From NCBI RefSeq assembly GCF_947258355.1, contig NZ_CAMYIC010000013.1, positions 1-53,425 on the forward strand: a DNA stretch of 53,425 nucleotides, in the 5' to 3' direction. The translations under genes and the position numbers were made by a program. This document shows positions 27,064 through 38,178 of this stretch, in pieces; position 1 is the first letter of the stretch; the number at the start of each line of letters is the position of its first letter. The DNA comes from an uncultured Allomuricauda sp. Its GTDB lineage: Bacteria > Bacteroidota > Bacteroidia > Flavobacteriales > Flavobacteriaceae. Below the pieces are notes generated by a model. The model made no database searches. It was not told where the DNA came from and worked only from the letters and a program-made list of their open reading frames with translations.

Positions 27064-27071
27064 CAAAAATA
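27064..27071 (-). promoter_or_regulatory. -7 box for mdh
   Basis: On the minus strand this reads TATTTTTG, an exact TAnnTTTG match 25 bases before the mdh ATG. No clear TTG lies at the -33 distance. Confidence 0.45.
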
Positions 27072-27283
27072 AGGCATTTGACTCAGAAAAAGGCTGACTT
27101 TTACCAGTTTTAGAGGCCCTATTTAGCCAAATTTCACAAAGTTGATACCGCTTTAAAAATGTGAAGAAACATTTCGGAGCATCAAAGATAAAAGTCAAAC
27201 ACAAATATTTTATCTCTTTTATGCAATAGATTCTTACAAAATTACGTTCTAATAGTCCCAAAATCATTTAACCTACTTGACCT

Positions 27284-27655
27284 ATGAAAAAGCTCTTTTC
27301 ATTGTTGTCCATTATAGGCATTATTGCCATAAGCAACTGTACCCGTGTACCAGAAAACAATGATCCTATTTTGGGTATATGGGCAAAAACCGAATTTTCC
27401 AGCCCTGAGGGGAAGACCGCTAGTAGTACCCGTGAAGAATGGATTTTTAATGATGTTTACCTAGGCAGGTACCAAAGATATTCCAATTCCAAATTAATTT
27501 TTTACACCGATTTTAAATGGTCCCAGAAAAATGGAAACTATTCCATTACTTATGGTGACCCTCAAGTAACGGATATTACCGTTAGCTTGGAAAAAGCAGA
27601 AGAACCTGAAGTATTGACTCTGGAGAATGGCTCGGTCTTCGCCACCAGAGAATGA
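27284..27655 (+). CDS. Small lipoprotein of unknown function
   Basis: The 123-residue protein has a signal peptide with a lipobox AISNC (Cys19). The mature part starts TRVPENNDPILGIWAKTEFS and contains WIFNDVYLGRYQRY and TDFKWSQKNGNYSITYGD, a pattern of beta strands with the I-x-G-x-W of small lipocalin-like Bacteroidota lipoproteins. I cannot name a family firmly. It stands alone, divergent from mdh by 245 bases in which I see no other gene, and is closed by a strong terminator. Confidence 0.8.
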   Translation: MKKLFSLLSIIGIIAISNCTRVPENNDPILGIWAKTEFSSPEGKTASSTREEWIFNDVYLGRYQRYSNSKLIFYTDFKWSQKNGNYSITYGDPQVTDITVSLEKAEEPEVLTLENGSVFATRE

Positions 27656-27682
27656 CGTGAAGACTACATATATGAAAATAGG

Positions 27683-27707
27683 AGGCCCCGTAATCGGGGC
27701 CTTCTTT
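27683..27707 (+). terminator. Terminator between the small lipoprotein and the DUF6588 gene
   Basis: AGGCCCCG (27683-27690) pairs with CGGGGCCT (27695-27702) around TAAT, followed by a T-rich stretch. It lies between convergent genes. Confidence 0.88.
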
Positions 27708-27736
27708 ATTTATTGGTTGGTTGATTTGGTCTTGTT

Positions 27737-28747
27737 CTACCTGAATCCAAAGTTGACACCAAAGGTGAATGTGCTAAATTCAGAGATATTATATTCTGCG
27801 TTGAGCCTAAAAAAGCCCAACTTTAATTTGGTACCTATATTGGCAGAAACACCACTTGCTTTTTTACTAACGGAAAATGGGTCCACAACGGTTTCAGAAA
27901 AGAATGGTCCATTGGCCTCGTAAGTACCCAATAAATCAATGTCGGACTTACCAGTAATGTATCCAATTCCCCCATAAAAATTAATTACGGGAATGTTTCT
28001 TGTGGACACTACAGCACTAAAATTCCAGGTTTTGAAAGATGCATCCAATCGCTGATCACTTCCATCAATGGTAGATGAATCGGTAAAATCATACTCACCA
28101 TTCAAGTTGGTATACCCAATAACCGCAGAAATTGCTACTGGCAACAGTTTATCTGCAGGCAACATTTTGGTGAAATCATATTGCAGACCAGCACCAAAAA
28201 GTCCAATCTTGGCATCATCGTCAAATTTGATCTTTGGCAAAAAACGTGCTTTCACTTCCAATCCTTTGATTAATCCAACGCTTCCCTGAAGGTAGCCAGA
28301 AGGGATAAAGTTCAGGTTTTCGGCGGAAAGCCCCGTTGGTAGCTCAAATTCTTCTCGAAACAGTCCGTTTTCATCCTCAACGAAAACATTTACACCCTCA
28401 ATATCACCTAAACCGGTAGCAACCATTCTGGCTTGCCCTGGATTATTTACGAAATCAAGGTTTTCATAATCAGCGGGATCCAATAAAAACGCCTTTTTAT
28501 CGTCCTTGTTCTTGAATCCGGTCATGTTTCCAATAATAGAAATTTCAAACCCTCCCAAGGGTTTGGCATCCGCTGTGTTGTACCACCCATTGGATATACT
28601 GTAAATCGATGCTTCGGATACCGGCGCCAAATATGCATTGGCAAATTGTTCGGCATCTGCTACACCCGATACAAAAATATCGTTCAAATCTTGGGCTTTT
28701 CCCATGGTGACAGAAACCAGCGCTAGCGCTAAAATTATTCTTTTCAT
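27737..28747 (-). CDS. DUF6588 family outer membrane beta-barrel protein
   Basis: The 336-residue protein has a signal peptide cleaved near residue 18 (GKA/Q). It shows DVSGVADAEQFANAYLAPVS-like N-terminal text, PLGGFEISIIGNMTGFKNKD and YLQGSVGLIKGLEVKARFLP, which I recall as the DUF6588 family, and ends in a phenylalanine-containing strand (FGVNFGFR). Alternating strands and Gly/aromatic residues support an outer membrane barrel. Function unknown. It lies 73 bases downstream of gyrB on the same strand, separated by the gyrB terminator. Confidence 0.8.
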   Translation of the reverse strand: MKRIILALALVSVTMGKAQDLNDIFVSGVADAEQFANAYLAPVSEASIYSISNGWYNTADAKPLGGFEISIIGNMTGFKNKDDKKAFLLDPADYENLDFVNNPGQARMVATGLGDIEGVNVFVEDENGLFREEFELPTGLSAENLNFIPSGYLQGSVGLIKGLEVKARFLPKIKFDDDAKIGLFGAGLQYDFTKMLPADKLLPVAISAVIGYTNLNGEYDFTDSSTIDGSDQRLDASFKTWNFSAVVSTRNIPVINFYGGIGYITGKSDIDLLGTYEANGPFFSETVVDPFSVSKKASGVSANIGTKLKLGFFRLNAEYNISEFSTFTFGVNFGFR

Positions 28748-28776
28748 AATGTTGAAGTTTTATCCAAAACTAAAAA

Positions 28777-28797
28777 ACTCGCCTTTTAGGGGCGAGT
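28777..28797 (-). terminator. Terminator of gyrB
   Basis: ACTCGCC (28777-28783) pairs with GGCGAGT (28791-28797). On the minus strand it is followed by a T run and starts 24 bases after the gyrB stop. Confidence 0.82.
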
Positions 28798-28820
28798 TTT
28801 TGTTGTGAAATGCCTGTTAT

Positions 28821-30767
<1,947 letters not shown>

Positions 30768-30798
30768 TTAAGTATTTGCCTCAAATTTTCAAATCTTA

Positions 30799-30806
30799 CA
30801 AATATA
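30799..30806 (-). promoter_or_regulatory. -7 box for gyrB
   Basis: On the minus strand this reads TATATTTG, an exact match, 37 bases before the gyrB ATG. A TTG lies only 14 bases upstream, shorter than usual. Confidence 0.45.
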
Positions 30807-30855
30807 AAAAATACCCCGTGCAAATGGCCTGCAGGAGCCTATTGAACACCTTAAG

Positions 30856-30878
30856 TTATCAACAAATCCTGTGGAAAA
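30856..30878. other. Pair of DnaA-box-like sequences in inverted orientation
   Basis: TTATCAACA (30856-30864) differs from the E. coli DnaA box TTATCCACA at one position, and TGTGGAAAA (30870-30878) is the reverse complement of TTTTCCACA, which fits the looser TTWTNCACA form. They are five bases apart in the gap between gyrB and asnB. Chance occurrence in A/T-rich DNA is quite possible. Confidence 0.35.
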
Positions 30879-30923
30879 CGAACCGATTTAAAATGGGCAT
30901 GCCCGCTTACCCCACAACAACTA

Positions 30924-30949
30924 AAAAGCCCCTTGGATAAGGGGCTTTT
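30924..30949 (-). terminator. Terminator of asnB
   Basis: AAAAGCCCCTT (30924-30934) pairs with AAGGGGCTTTT (30939-30949) around GGAT. On the minus strand a T run follows. It lies about 70 bases after the asnB stop. Confidence 0.88.
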
Positions 30950-31016
30950 CGGACTAATTAAAAAATGAAACAAGTTAGTTTACTGCTTCATATCGTTTGG
31001 TTGGTTTAAACAGGGG

Positions 31017-32687
31017 TTATTTCACATACGCATCGGTGTGGACCTTAGCCACGGCCCTACCCGATGGGTCGTTCATATTCTTAAAGGCTTCGTCCCACTC
31101 CAGGGCAATCTTGGTACTACAGGCCACCGATGGTTCCTGAGGTACACTCAATGCCGCCGCATCCGAGGGAAAATGACTTTCAAAAATTGAACGGTAATAA
31201 TATTCTTCTTTGGATGTTGGTGTCTGAATCGGGAATTTAAAATGGGCATTTGCCAACTGCTCATCCGAAATCTCCTCTTCCACCAAAGCTTTTAAGGTAT
31301 CTATCCAGCTGTATCCCACACCATCCGAAAATTGTTCTTTTTGTCTCCAGGCAACGCTTTCGGGCAAATAATCTTCAAATGCTTTTCGCACCACCCATTT
31401 CTCCATACGTTCACCGTTAATCATTTTATCTTTTGGGTTGATACTCATCGCTACATCCATAAATTCTTTGTCCAAGAAAGGAACACGCCCTTCTATACCC
31501 CATGCAGCCAAGGATTTGTTGGCTCTTAGGCAATCGTACATGTGTAATTTATCCAGTTTTCTTACGGTCTCCTCATGAAAATCCTTTGGACTGGGAGCTT
31601 TATGGAAATACAGATATCCGCCGAACAATTCATCCGCTCCTTCACCAGAAAGGACCATCTTAATCCCCATGGATTTGATTACCCTAGCCATTAAATACAT
31701 TGGAGTCGAGGCTCTTATGGTCGTAATATCGTAAGTTTCTAGATTATATACAACATCTTTTATTGCATCCAAACCTTCTTGAATGGTAAATTTGATCTCG
31801 TGATGTACTGTCCCAATATGATCCGCCACTTTTTGAGCTGCAGCCAAATCGGGAGAACCTTCCAATCCCACGGAGAAAGAGTGCAACTGAGGCCACCATG
31901 CATCGGCGGTATCGCCTGATTCTATACGTTTTTGAGAATATTTTTTCGCAATGGCAGAGGTCACGGACGAATCCAATCCGCCGGACAGCAATACACCATA
32001 AGGCACATCGGACATTAACTGACGGTGAACCGCAGCCTCCAATGCTTCTTTTATTTTCTCGATACTGGTTTCATTTTCCTTTACCGCATCATACTCCATC
32101 CAGTCACGCTTGTACCATCTTACAAATTCACCATCCGAACTATGCATATAGTGTCCGGGAGGGAACAGTTGAATCTTGGAACAAGTTCCTTCCAATGCCT
32201 TTAATTCGGATGCTACGTAAAAGGTTCCGTTTTTGTCCCAACCAATGTACAATGGAATGATTCCCATATGGTCACGGGCGATGAAATACTCGTCTTTTTC
32301 GGAATCATAAATGGCAAAACCAAAAATACCGTTCATTTCATCCACAAAAGCGGGACCTTTTTCTTGATAGAGGGCTAAAATCACCTCACAGTCTGACTGT
32401 GTTTGAAACTCATATTTCCCATCAAACTGTTTTCTCAGTTCTTGATGATTATATATTTCGCCATTGGCAGCCAAAACCAATTTACCGTCCGCACTGAACA
32501 ATGGCTGTTTTCCTGAAGCCGGATCCACAATCGCCAACCTCTCGTGGGCCAAAATGGCTTTGTCATCAGCATAAATACCACTCCAGTCCGGCCCGCGGTG
32601 CCTAACTTTCTTTGACATCTCCAACAATTGGGGCCTAAGTACCTCCGTACTTTCTTTTACATCAAATGCGCATACAATACCACACAT
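31017..32687 (-). CDS. asnB: Asparagine synthase B (glutamine-hydrolysing)
   Basis: AsnB makes asparagine from aspartate, ATP and glutamine. The 556-residue protein starts MCGIVCAFD, where Cys2 is the glutaminase nucleophile of the class II amidotransferase domain (about 1-190, with ANGEIYNHQELR). The synthetase domain has the PP-loop LLSGGLDSSVTSAIA near residue 230 and SGEGADELFGGYLYFHKAP. Length and order match E. coli AsnB. It stands as a single gene with its own terminator. Confidence 0.96.
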   Translation of the reverse strand: MCGIVCAFDVKESTEVLRPQLLEMSKKVRHRGPDWSGIYADDKAILAHERLAIVDPASGKQPLFSADGKLVLAANGEIYNHQELRKQFDGKYEFQTQSDCEVILALYQEKGPAFVDEMNGIFGFAIYDSEKDEYFIARDHMGIIPLYIGWDKNGTFYVASELKALEGTCSKIQLFPPGHYMHSSDGEFVRWYKRDWMEYDAVKENETSIEKIKEALEAAVHRQLMSDVPYGVLLSGGLDSSVTSAIAKKYSQKRIESGDTADAWWPQLHSFSVGLEGSPDLAAAQKVADHIGTVHHEIKFTIQEGLDAIKDVVYNLETYDITTIRASTPMYLMARVIKSMGIKMVLSGEGADELFGGYLYFHKAPSPKDFHEETVRKLDKLHMYDCLRANKSLAAWGIEGRVPFLDKEFMDVAMSINPKDKMINGERMEKWVVRKAFEDYLPESVAWRQKEQFSDGVGYSWIDTLKALVEEEISDEQLANAHFKFPIQTPTSKEEYYYRSIFESHFPSDAAALSVPQEPSVACSTKIALEWDEAFKNMNDPSGRAVAKVHTDAYVK

Positions 32688-32851
32688 AACAATAGATTTA
32701 ATAACAATTTTGAAACAAAAATGAGTTTAATGATTAAAAAATAAAAGACTTAAACTAAAAAAGATAACATATTGTAATTTTTTTATAGATATAAACACCT
32801 TATTGTAATCTTTTTAATGATTTATGCTTTTAACCCGAACGCTTTGTAAGG

Positions 32852-32879
32852 TTGCTTAATTTTCTCGTCTGTATATTTG
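32852..32879 (+). promoter_or_regulatory. Promoter of the DUF2911 gene
   Basis: TTG (32852-32854) and TATATTTG (32872-32879) are 17 bases apart, an excellent flavobacterial promoter with a leader of roughly 40 bases before the ATG at 32926. Confidence 0.75.
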
Positions 32880-32925
32880 AAGAAAATTTAATCAACTCCT
32901 CATTAGAGGGACTTAAATCACAATC

Positions 32926-33459
32926 ATGAAGAAATTAACATTACTACTTTTAGTTCTTGGTACCAGCTTAGTTTTTACTACAGATGCCACGGCCCAGAAG
33001 TTCAGTGGACTTGACAAAAGTCCTGCTGACATTGCTTATTACCCTGCAAGCTCAAGGGAAACCAATAAGGCAGCTCGTGTAATTTATAGCCGTCCACAAT
33101 TGAAGGGACGTAGCTTGGCAGAATTGGCACCCGTTGGAAAAGTTTGGAGAACAGGTGCAAACGAAGCTACCGAAATCACATTTTACAAAGACGCCACTGT
33201 TGGTGGTAAAACCATTAAAGCTGGTTCTTACGCTTTGTTTACCATTCCCGGTGAAGATGAGTGGACCGTAATCTTGAACAGCAACCTACACCAATGGGGA
33301 GCCTATTCGTACGACAGCGATGGCGATGTAGTTAGAGCTACAGCGACCGCTTCTACCGATAGTGAAGAATTGGAAGCTTTTGGTATTGCTTTCGATGACG
33401 ACGGAAACTTGGTTATGGGCTGGGGAACTACTAGGGTTACTTTACCAATCAGCTACTAG
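32926..33459 (+). CDS. DUF2911 family secreted protein
   Basis: The 177-residue protein has a signal peptide cleaved near residue 24 (ATA/Q). The domain shows the DUF2911 landmarks RPQLKGRSLAE, VWRTGANEATEITFYKD, GSYALFTIPGEDEWTVILN and WGAYSYD, an all-beta fold. Function unknown; the family is widespread in Bacteroidota and is exported to the periplasm or surface. It has a strong promoter and its own terminator, so it is a single-gene unit likely to be well expressed. Confidence 0.93.
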   Translation: MKKLTLLLLVLGTSLVFTTDATAQKFSGLDKSPADIAYYPASSRETNKAARVIYSRPQLKGRSLAELAPVGKVWRTGANEATEITFYKDATVGGKTIKAGSYALFTIPGEDEWTVILNSNLHQWGAYSYDSDGDVVRATATASTDSEELEAFGIAFDDDGNLVMGWGTTRVTLPISY

Positions 33460-33480
33460 ATAGTTTCAGTTTTAAAATAT

Positions 33481-33507
33481 AAAAGCCCCCTTTTGGGGCT
33501 TTTTTTA
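33481..33507 (+). terminator. Terminator of the DUF2911 gene
   Basis: AAAAGCCCC (33481-33489) pairs with GGGGCTTTT (33495-33503) and is followed by T residues to 33507, 21 bases after the stop. Confidence 0.92.
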
Positions 33508-33573
33508 TTGCTTTTTGCTTCTCAAAAAAGCCGCAAAAAGATTCTTTACTTTGTTCAGAATAACTATACAATG

Positions 33574-35193
33574 TTATTTCTTCTGCACGCCGCCCAAGAA
33601 AACATGCTCTGCTGTAATATTGGGAATCTCTTCAGCGGGAATCGTCATGATATCATCGCTCAATATCACAAAGTCGGCGAATTTACCCGGTTCAATGCTA
33701 CCTTTTTCATCTTCTTCAAAATTGGAATAGGCCGCCCAAATGGTCATTCCCTTCAAGGTTTCTTCCCTGCTCAAGGCGTTCTCCATTTGAAAACCGCCTT
33801 CAGGGTATTGTTCCACATCTTGACGGGCCACCGCCGCATAAAAGGTTAAAAATGGATTCACTTGCTCCACAGGGAAGTCGGTTCCCAATGCCACCAATCC
33901 CGCTTTTTCCAAAAGGTCTTTGTAGGCATAGGCACCCTTAACACGCTCTTCACCCAACCTATCCTCGGCCCAGTACATATCGCTTGTGGCATGGGTCGGC
34001 TGAACAGATGGAATAATACCATTCTCAAAATAATCGAAATCGGATTGCGAAATTACCTGTGCATGTTCCACTTTCCATCTACGACCGGTTTTACCTTCCA
34101 AAGCTTTTTCATAAGCTCTTAGCACCACAATGTTGGCAGAATCTCCGATAGCGTGGGTATTCATTTGGTAATCTGTGGCTGCAATTCGTTGTGCCAATGC
34201 TTCAATTTGGTCCACTGGGGTTACCATGGCCCCAAAATGACCTGGTTTATCGGAATAAGGTGCTCGCAGTGCAGCTCCTCTTGACCCCAATGCTCCATCT
34301 CCATATACTTTTACAGATCGGACGTTCAATCCCTCTGTTTTTATGATACCCTTGTCCAAAAAGTAGTCCAGATTTTCGGGATAGTTGGAGACCATTGCAT
34401 AAACCCGAATAGAGAGTTCATCAGCTTGCTGTAAACTATCGATCAATTCGATAATATCCCTGGATAAACCAGCATCGTTAACGGTCGTCAACCCATAATC
34501 CAAAGAAATTTTCTCAGCGTCTTTAAGTGCCTGTATTTTTTGCTGTAAACTTGCCTTTGGTATAACATTATCAATCAATCCCATGGGATTATCCACCAAA
34601 ACTCCTGTAATCTCGCCATCTTCCTTTACAATTTCGCCACCCTCAGTTTCGGTATCAGTAGTTATGCCTGCCAAATCCAATGCTTTTTGATTGACCAAAA
34701 GGGCATGCCCATCGATACGGCGCAATGCCACTGGTGTGTCTGGAAATAATTCATCTAATTTATCCTTGGTCGGGAATTCCTTTATCTCCCAATCATTTTG
34801 GTCCCAGCCTCTCCCCATCACAAAACTAGATGGACGCTCCTTTTGAAACGCCACAACTCTTTCCACAACTTCATCAAAACTTTGGGTGCCCACTAAATCC
34901 ACAACTTGTTGGTTCTGGCCCAATCCATAAAAATGGCAATGCGCATCAATAAGACCGGGAACAATGGTCTTGCCCTCTGCATCCATCTGTTCTTGGGCAT
35001 TATATTTTTTTGAAATATCATCGGAATTACCAACGGCAACAAATTTCCCATCTTTAATGGCAATACTGGATGCTTTGGAAAAATCAGCATCAACCGTGTA
35101 GATATTTGCATTGGTAACGATAAGGTCCACTTCTTCCTTAGTAGTACAAGAAAAAACTAGTAGACCTGTGGCAATTAAAAAGAACTTTTTCAT
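33574..35193 (-). CDS. Amidohydrolase family lipoprotein (YtcJ-like)
   Basis: The 539-residue protein has a lipobox LVFSC (Cys16), so it is anchored in the envelope. The hydrolase starts VDLIVTNANIYTVDADF and has the metal-binding HxH in PGLIDAHCHFYG, the segment GRGWDQNDW, HAIGDSANIVVL, VEHAQVIS, and GTDFPVEQVNPF with the catalytic aspartate, all hallmarks of the amidohydrolase_3/YtcJ group with a TIM-barrel metal site. These enzymes cleave N-acyl or amide bonds; the substrate is not evident. The gene ends convergent with the DUF2911 gene. Confidence 0.93.
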   Translation of the reverse strand: MKKFFLIATGLLVFSCTTKEEVDLIVTNANIYTVDADFSKASSIAIKDGKFVAVGNSDDISKKYNAQEQMDAEGKTIVPGLIDAHCHFYGLGQNQQVVDLVGTQSFDEVVERVVAFQKERPSSFVMGRGWDQNDWEIKEFPTKDKLDELFPDTPVALRRIDGHALLVNQKALDLAGITTDTETEGGEIVKEDGEITGVLVDNPMGLIDNVIPKASLQQKIQALKDAEKISLDYGLTTVNDAGLSRDIIELIDSLQQADELSIRVYAMVSNYPENLDYFLDKGIIKTEGLNVRSVKVYGDGALGSRGAALRAPYSDKPGHFGAMVTPVDQIEALAQRIAATDYQMNTHAIGDSANIVVLRAYEKALEGKTGRRWKVEHAQVISQSDFDYFENGIIPSVQPTHATSDMYWAEDRLGEERVKGAYAYKDLLEKAGLVALGTDFPVEQVNPFLTFYAAVARQDVEQYPEGGFQMENALSREETLKGMTIWAAYSNFEEDEKGSIEPGKFADFVILSDDIMTIPAEEIPNITAEHVFLGGVQKK

Positions 35194-35235
35194 TTCTGTT
35201 GGTTTCCATCAAAAATAGAAAAAGCAGGGATATGT

Positions 35236-36318
35236 TTATGGGTTTTCGTCTTCAAACTTTGTCATCACAAACTCTACCCTTCGGTTTTTCCTTCGAGCTT
35301 CATCCGTGCGGGCAGTATCCAAAGGTTTGCTATCGCCGTACCCTTTGGAGGTGATTCTGTTTTTGTCCAATCCTAAATTGATCAGATATTGCGCTACCGT
35401 GCTAGCCCTTTCTCGCGATAGGAGGTTGTTGTATTCGTCCGACCCCAAATCATCCGTATGTCCACTAATAGCAACCTTAAGGTTAGGGTGTTTTTTTAAA
35501 TAATCATATACATCCTGAAGGCTTTGCTCAGCTTTGGGCTGAAGGTCAAAACGGTCAAAATTAAAATTGACTTGATTCAGCACATACACTTCATCGGTCT
35601 TGTATTCAGGACCAAGGTAGGTTAACGAAATGTCGTCCAAATAATAGTAGGCGTACCCTTCCGTATTTTTTGATGGATTTCGGCTATCCAAATAGGAAGT
35701 GCCTGCATTGCTCTTAAAATTCCCTAGGATCAAATGGCTCTCAAATCCCTTGGCCACTATATCAAAAGTAAGACCCATCCAATTTTTCTTATCCTGATAA
35801 TAGCCTACAATAGGAAATTGTTTGATATGTGTGGTTTGAGCAGCAGCATTGGAAAGTTCCCCTTGGGAAAGTGTCCTTTTGGTATGTACCGAAAGTGGTT
35901 TTTCCGAAAACACGGCACCCATATCCATAACCGCCCCATCCGATTTTTCGGAAAGACTTATAAACAAGGTCAACCGGTATCTACTTCCCTTTTCCAGGGT
36001 TTCAGACAGTGGTACTTGAATGTACTCTCGGTAATCTCGCGGTGCAAAGAGATAAAGTCCTGCATATGCAGCACCTTCGTATGGCTCCTGTTTTCCCTTA
36101 AAGTTCATTGGAACGCCCAGCTTGGTTCGGCTGCATTCATTAAAATAATCCGTTGTCCCGAGTGTTGGAGCACTCCAATGCTCAGCATCTTTGTTTAGAT
36201 TGCTCATTTTGACCGGACAGGAAACAAAATCCTCAAAACTGCCATTTTGCACCAAATTCTGACCGAAACTTGATGAAAAAATCAAAGAAAACAATATGTA
36301 ATGAGGTCGTACTTTCAT
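35236..36318 (-). CDS. OmpA-domain cell envelope protein
   Basis: The frame opens at a TTG (36327), but the ATG at 36318 gives a clean signal peptide (MKVRPHYILFSLIFSSSFGQ), so I start there, giving 360 residues. The N-terminal part (21-240) begins NLVQNGSFEDFVSCP, a pattern of secreted carbohydrate-binding-like beta domains. The C-terminal OmpA peptidoglycan-binding domain (about 250-355) has NFNFDRFDLQPKAEQSLQDV, ISGHTDDLGSDEYNNLLSRER and RRKNRRVEF. It therefore tethers an outer domain to the cell wall. A perfect palindrome lies just before the start codon. Confidence 0.92.
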   Translation of the reverse strand: MKVRPHYILFSLIFSSSFGQNLVQNGSFEDFVSCPVKMSNLNKDAEHWSAPTLGTTDYFNECSRTKLGVPMNFKGKQEPYEGAAYAGLYLFAPRDYREYIQVPLSETLEKGSRYRLTLFISLSEKSDGAVMDMGAVFSEKPLSVHTKRTLSQGELSNAAAQTTHIKQFPIVGYYQDKKNWMGLTFDIVAKGFESHLILGNFKSNAGTSYLDSRNPSKNTEGYAYYYLDDISLTYLGPEYKTDEVYVLNQVNFNFDRFDLQPKAEQSLQDVYDYLKKHPNLKVAISGHTDDLGSDEYNNLLSRERASTVAQYLINLGLDKNRITSKGYGDSKPLDTARTDEARRKNRRVEFVMTKFEDENP

Positions 36319-36321
36319 GTG

Positions 36322-36338
36322 TTCCAATTAAATTGGAA
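36322..36338. promoter_or_regulatory. Palindrome immediately before the OmpA-domain gene
   Basis: TTCCAATT and AATTGGAA form a perfect eight-base inverted repeat around a single A, four bases from the start codon. It could be an operator or could sequester the start region in a hairpin. Confidence 0.45.
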
Positions 36339-36420
36339 ACAGCAATCATCAGAAAACCAATAGATTGACTGAAAGTAATGAACGGTACTTTTAACAATTT
36401 ATTGCGTATTCTCCTACAAC

Positions 36421-38166
36421 CTAAAAATCAAATTTATAGGATACACCAGCTAGAGCTTGAAAACCTTGCACCCTAAAATTGGCCCAACGCTGATAATTGT
36501 TGTTGGCAATATTGGATGCTTTCACAAAAATGGAAAGTTGCTCATTGAACCGATACCCTACGTGTGCGTTGGCATCAAAAAAACCATCCAATGTGACCTG
36601 CTGGAACTGTAGTTCGGAATCAAGCGGGTCAACTTGGGACAACAAATCATCCCGTTCTCCCACATAGAACAGATTGGCACCCATATACCATTGGTCGGAA
36701 ATTTGGTAATCCATGAACACCGAACCTTTTATTGATGGTAGATTCCAAGCTGGGTTATCGGTTTCTGTGTCGTAGTCGTAAAATTCTCCATTGATACCCA
36801 AAGAAAAGTTACGGTTCACATCCACATTGATTTCTCCGAATACACCCAACGTTTTTACATCATCGTAAAACACCTGAAAGGAATTGCCATAGAAGTAGCT
36901 CTTTTCATCATCCCTAGACGTATTGATGGGGTTATGAAAAAACAAAGGTTTCCTGTTCTCCGCCATATACGAACCTTTGATGTTGTACCCCACATTGGAG
37001 GTCAACTGACCTTTCAATCCCAAATATCCTTCATATTGTTGGTCGGTGGGTATAATGTCCAAAGTTGGGGACACATACGGGTTATCGTCCACAAAATCGT
37101 GATAAGAGTTTTGCTTCAGCTCTCCCTCTATTCCACCGTAAGCAATCACGTTTTCGTCCAAAACACGATAGGATGCCGTCACAGCTGGATAAATATAAAA
37201 GTTGTTCTCGCTGTTTTCCATATCCAGTCCATAGACAATATTGGCTCCTAGGTTAATGGTCAAGTCGTCCCGCAGAATCAAAAGACTTGGGGTTACCCCA
37301 GCCTGTAGATTACTGTAATTTTTCTCCCCCTCATTTACCACATCGGAAATAGAGCCATTTTGAAAACTACCACCGACATAATCCACCTTGGCAGAAATCG
37401 TAATCAGTTCTTCGGTAATAGGGAGTTCAAAAGTTGGGTTGATCAGCGCACGGTTCTCCGCTGATTCGGTAGCGTCCCAAAAGCGCCTCAACAACACGTT
37501 CCCACTCTTAAAATAGGAATCCTCCATGTTGAAATTCGCTTTAGCCTCCGCATTAAAATAGTTTTGTGTCTCTTCCATGGCATTGATTTCATCCTCGTTG
37601 AAGAATTCACTCTGGATTCCGTACCAATTGTAAAGCTGATGCTGCAGACCTACACTGGCGCCCCAATCCATATAGCGGTCCTTTTTGGCATAGGAAGCGT
37701 TCAATTGGGTATCATAAAAATCGGTTTCCAAGGGTGTGGAGTCTAAATCACCACGGGAAGAATTGTGGGTAAGGCCAAAATCCAACAAATCTTCTCCCCT
37801 GTTAAATTCACGGCTCGTATAAAAATCCACCAAGGCATTGTTGTAATTACCCAAACCAACTGAAGCGTATGAATTGTACAAAGTAGGCGGCGGTGTTTTT
37901 TCCACTCCCGAAGCCTTCCCTTTTGCCGGGGTAAAAGTGGATGCCACGGGCACGGAAAATATACTGTAATTGATTTTCTTCTTTTGAAGCACAATGGAAT
38001 CGTTCAAGCTTGGAGAAGATTTGATTTTAAAGGCATCCGAAACGGTCGGGGAATACGGCTTTACCACCGTTACCGTTTCCGTACCAATGTTATCCTCTTC
38101 CTGGGCGATAACCACTCCGCAAAGGCTCAAAAAAAGTAATGAAAATATATAGGTTCTCTTTTGCAT
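36421..38166 (-). CDS. TonB-receptor-like outer membrane barrel lacking a plug
   Basis: The 581-residue protein has a signal peptide (VVIA/Q near 21) and then ETVTVVKPYSPTVSDAFKIK, which resembles a TonB box, followed by a short linker and directly by barrel strands from about residue 90. The roughly 120-residue plug domain of normal TonB-dependent receptors is missing. The last strand ends in Phe (GVSYKFDF). It lies 12 bases after the TPR gene and is certainly co-transcribed with it. I infer a barrel working with the TPR protein in the envelope; the ligand is unknown. Confidence 0.82.
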   Translation of the reverse strand: MQKRTYIFSLLFLSLCGVVIAQEEDNIGTETVTVVKPYSPTVSDAFKIKSSPSLNDSIVLQKKKINYSIFSVPVASTFTPAKGKASGVEKTPPPTLYNSYASVGLGNYNNALVDFYTSREFNRGEDLLDFGLTHNSSRGDLDSTPLETDFYDTQLNASYAKKDRYMDWGASVGLQHQLYNWYGIQSEFFNEDEINAMEETQNYFNAEAKANFNMEDSYFKSGNVLLRRFWDATESAENRALINPTFELPITEELITISAKVDYVGGSFQNGSISDVVNEGEKNYSNLQAGVTPSLLILRDDLTINLGANIVYGLDMENSENNFYIYPAVTASYRVLDENVIAYGGIEGELKQNSYHDFVDDNPYVSPTLDIIPTDQQYEGYLGLKGQLTSNVGYNIKGSYMAENRKPLFFHNPINTSRDDEKSYFYGNSFQVFYDDVKTLGVFGEINVDVNRNFSLGINGEFYDYDTETDNPAWNLPSIKGSVFMDYQISDQWYMGANLFYVGERDDLLSQVDPLDSELQFQQVTLDGFFDANAHVGYRFNEQLSIFVKASNIANNNYQRWANFRVQGFQALAGVSYKFDF

Positions 38167-38178
38167 GCTGTGTCTCGT

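Noticed and set aside
28765..28772. Exact TAnnTTTG box on the minus strand before the DUF6588 gene
   Set aside because: TAGTTTTG overlaps the T tract of the gyrB terminator and lies only 17 bases from the ATG, so I could not separate a promoter from chance.
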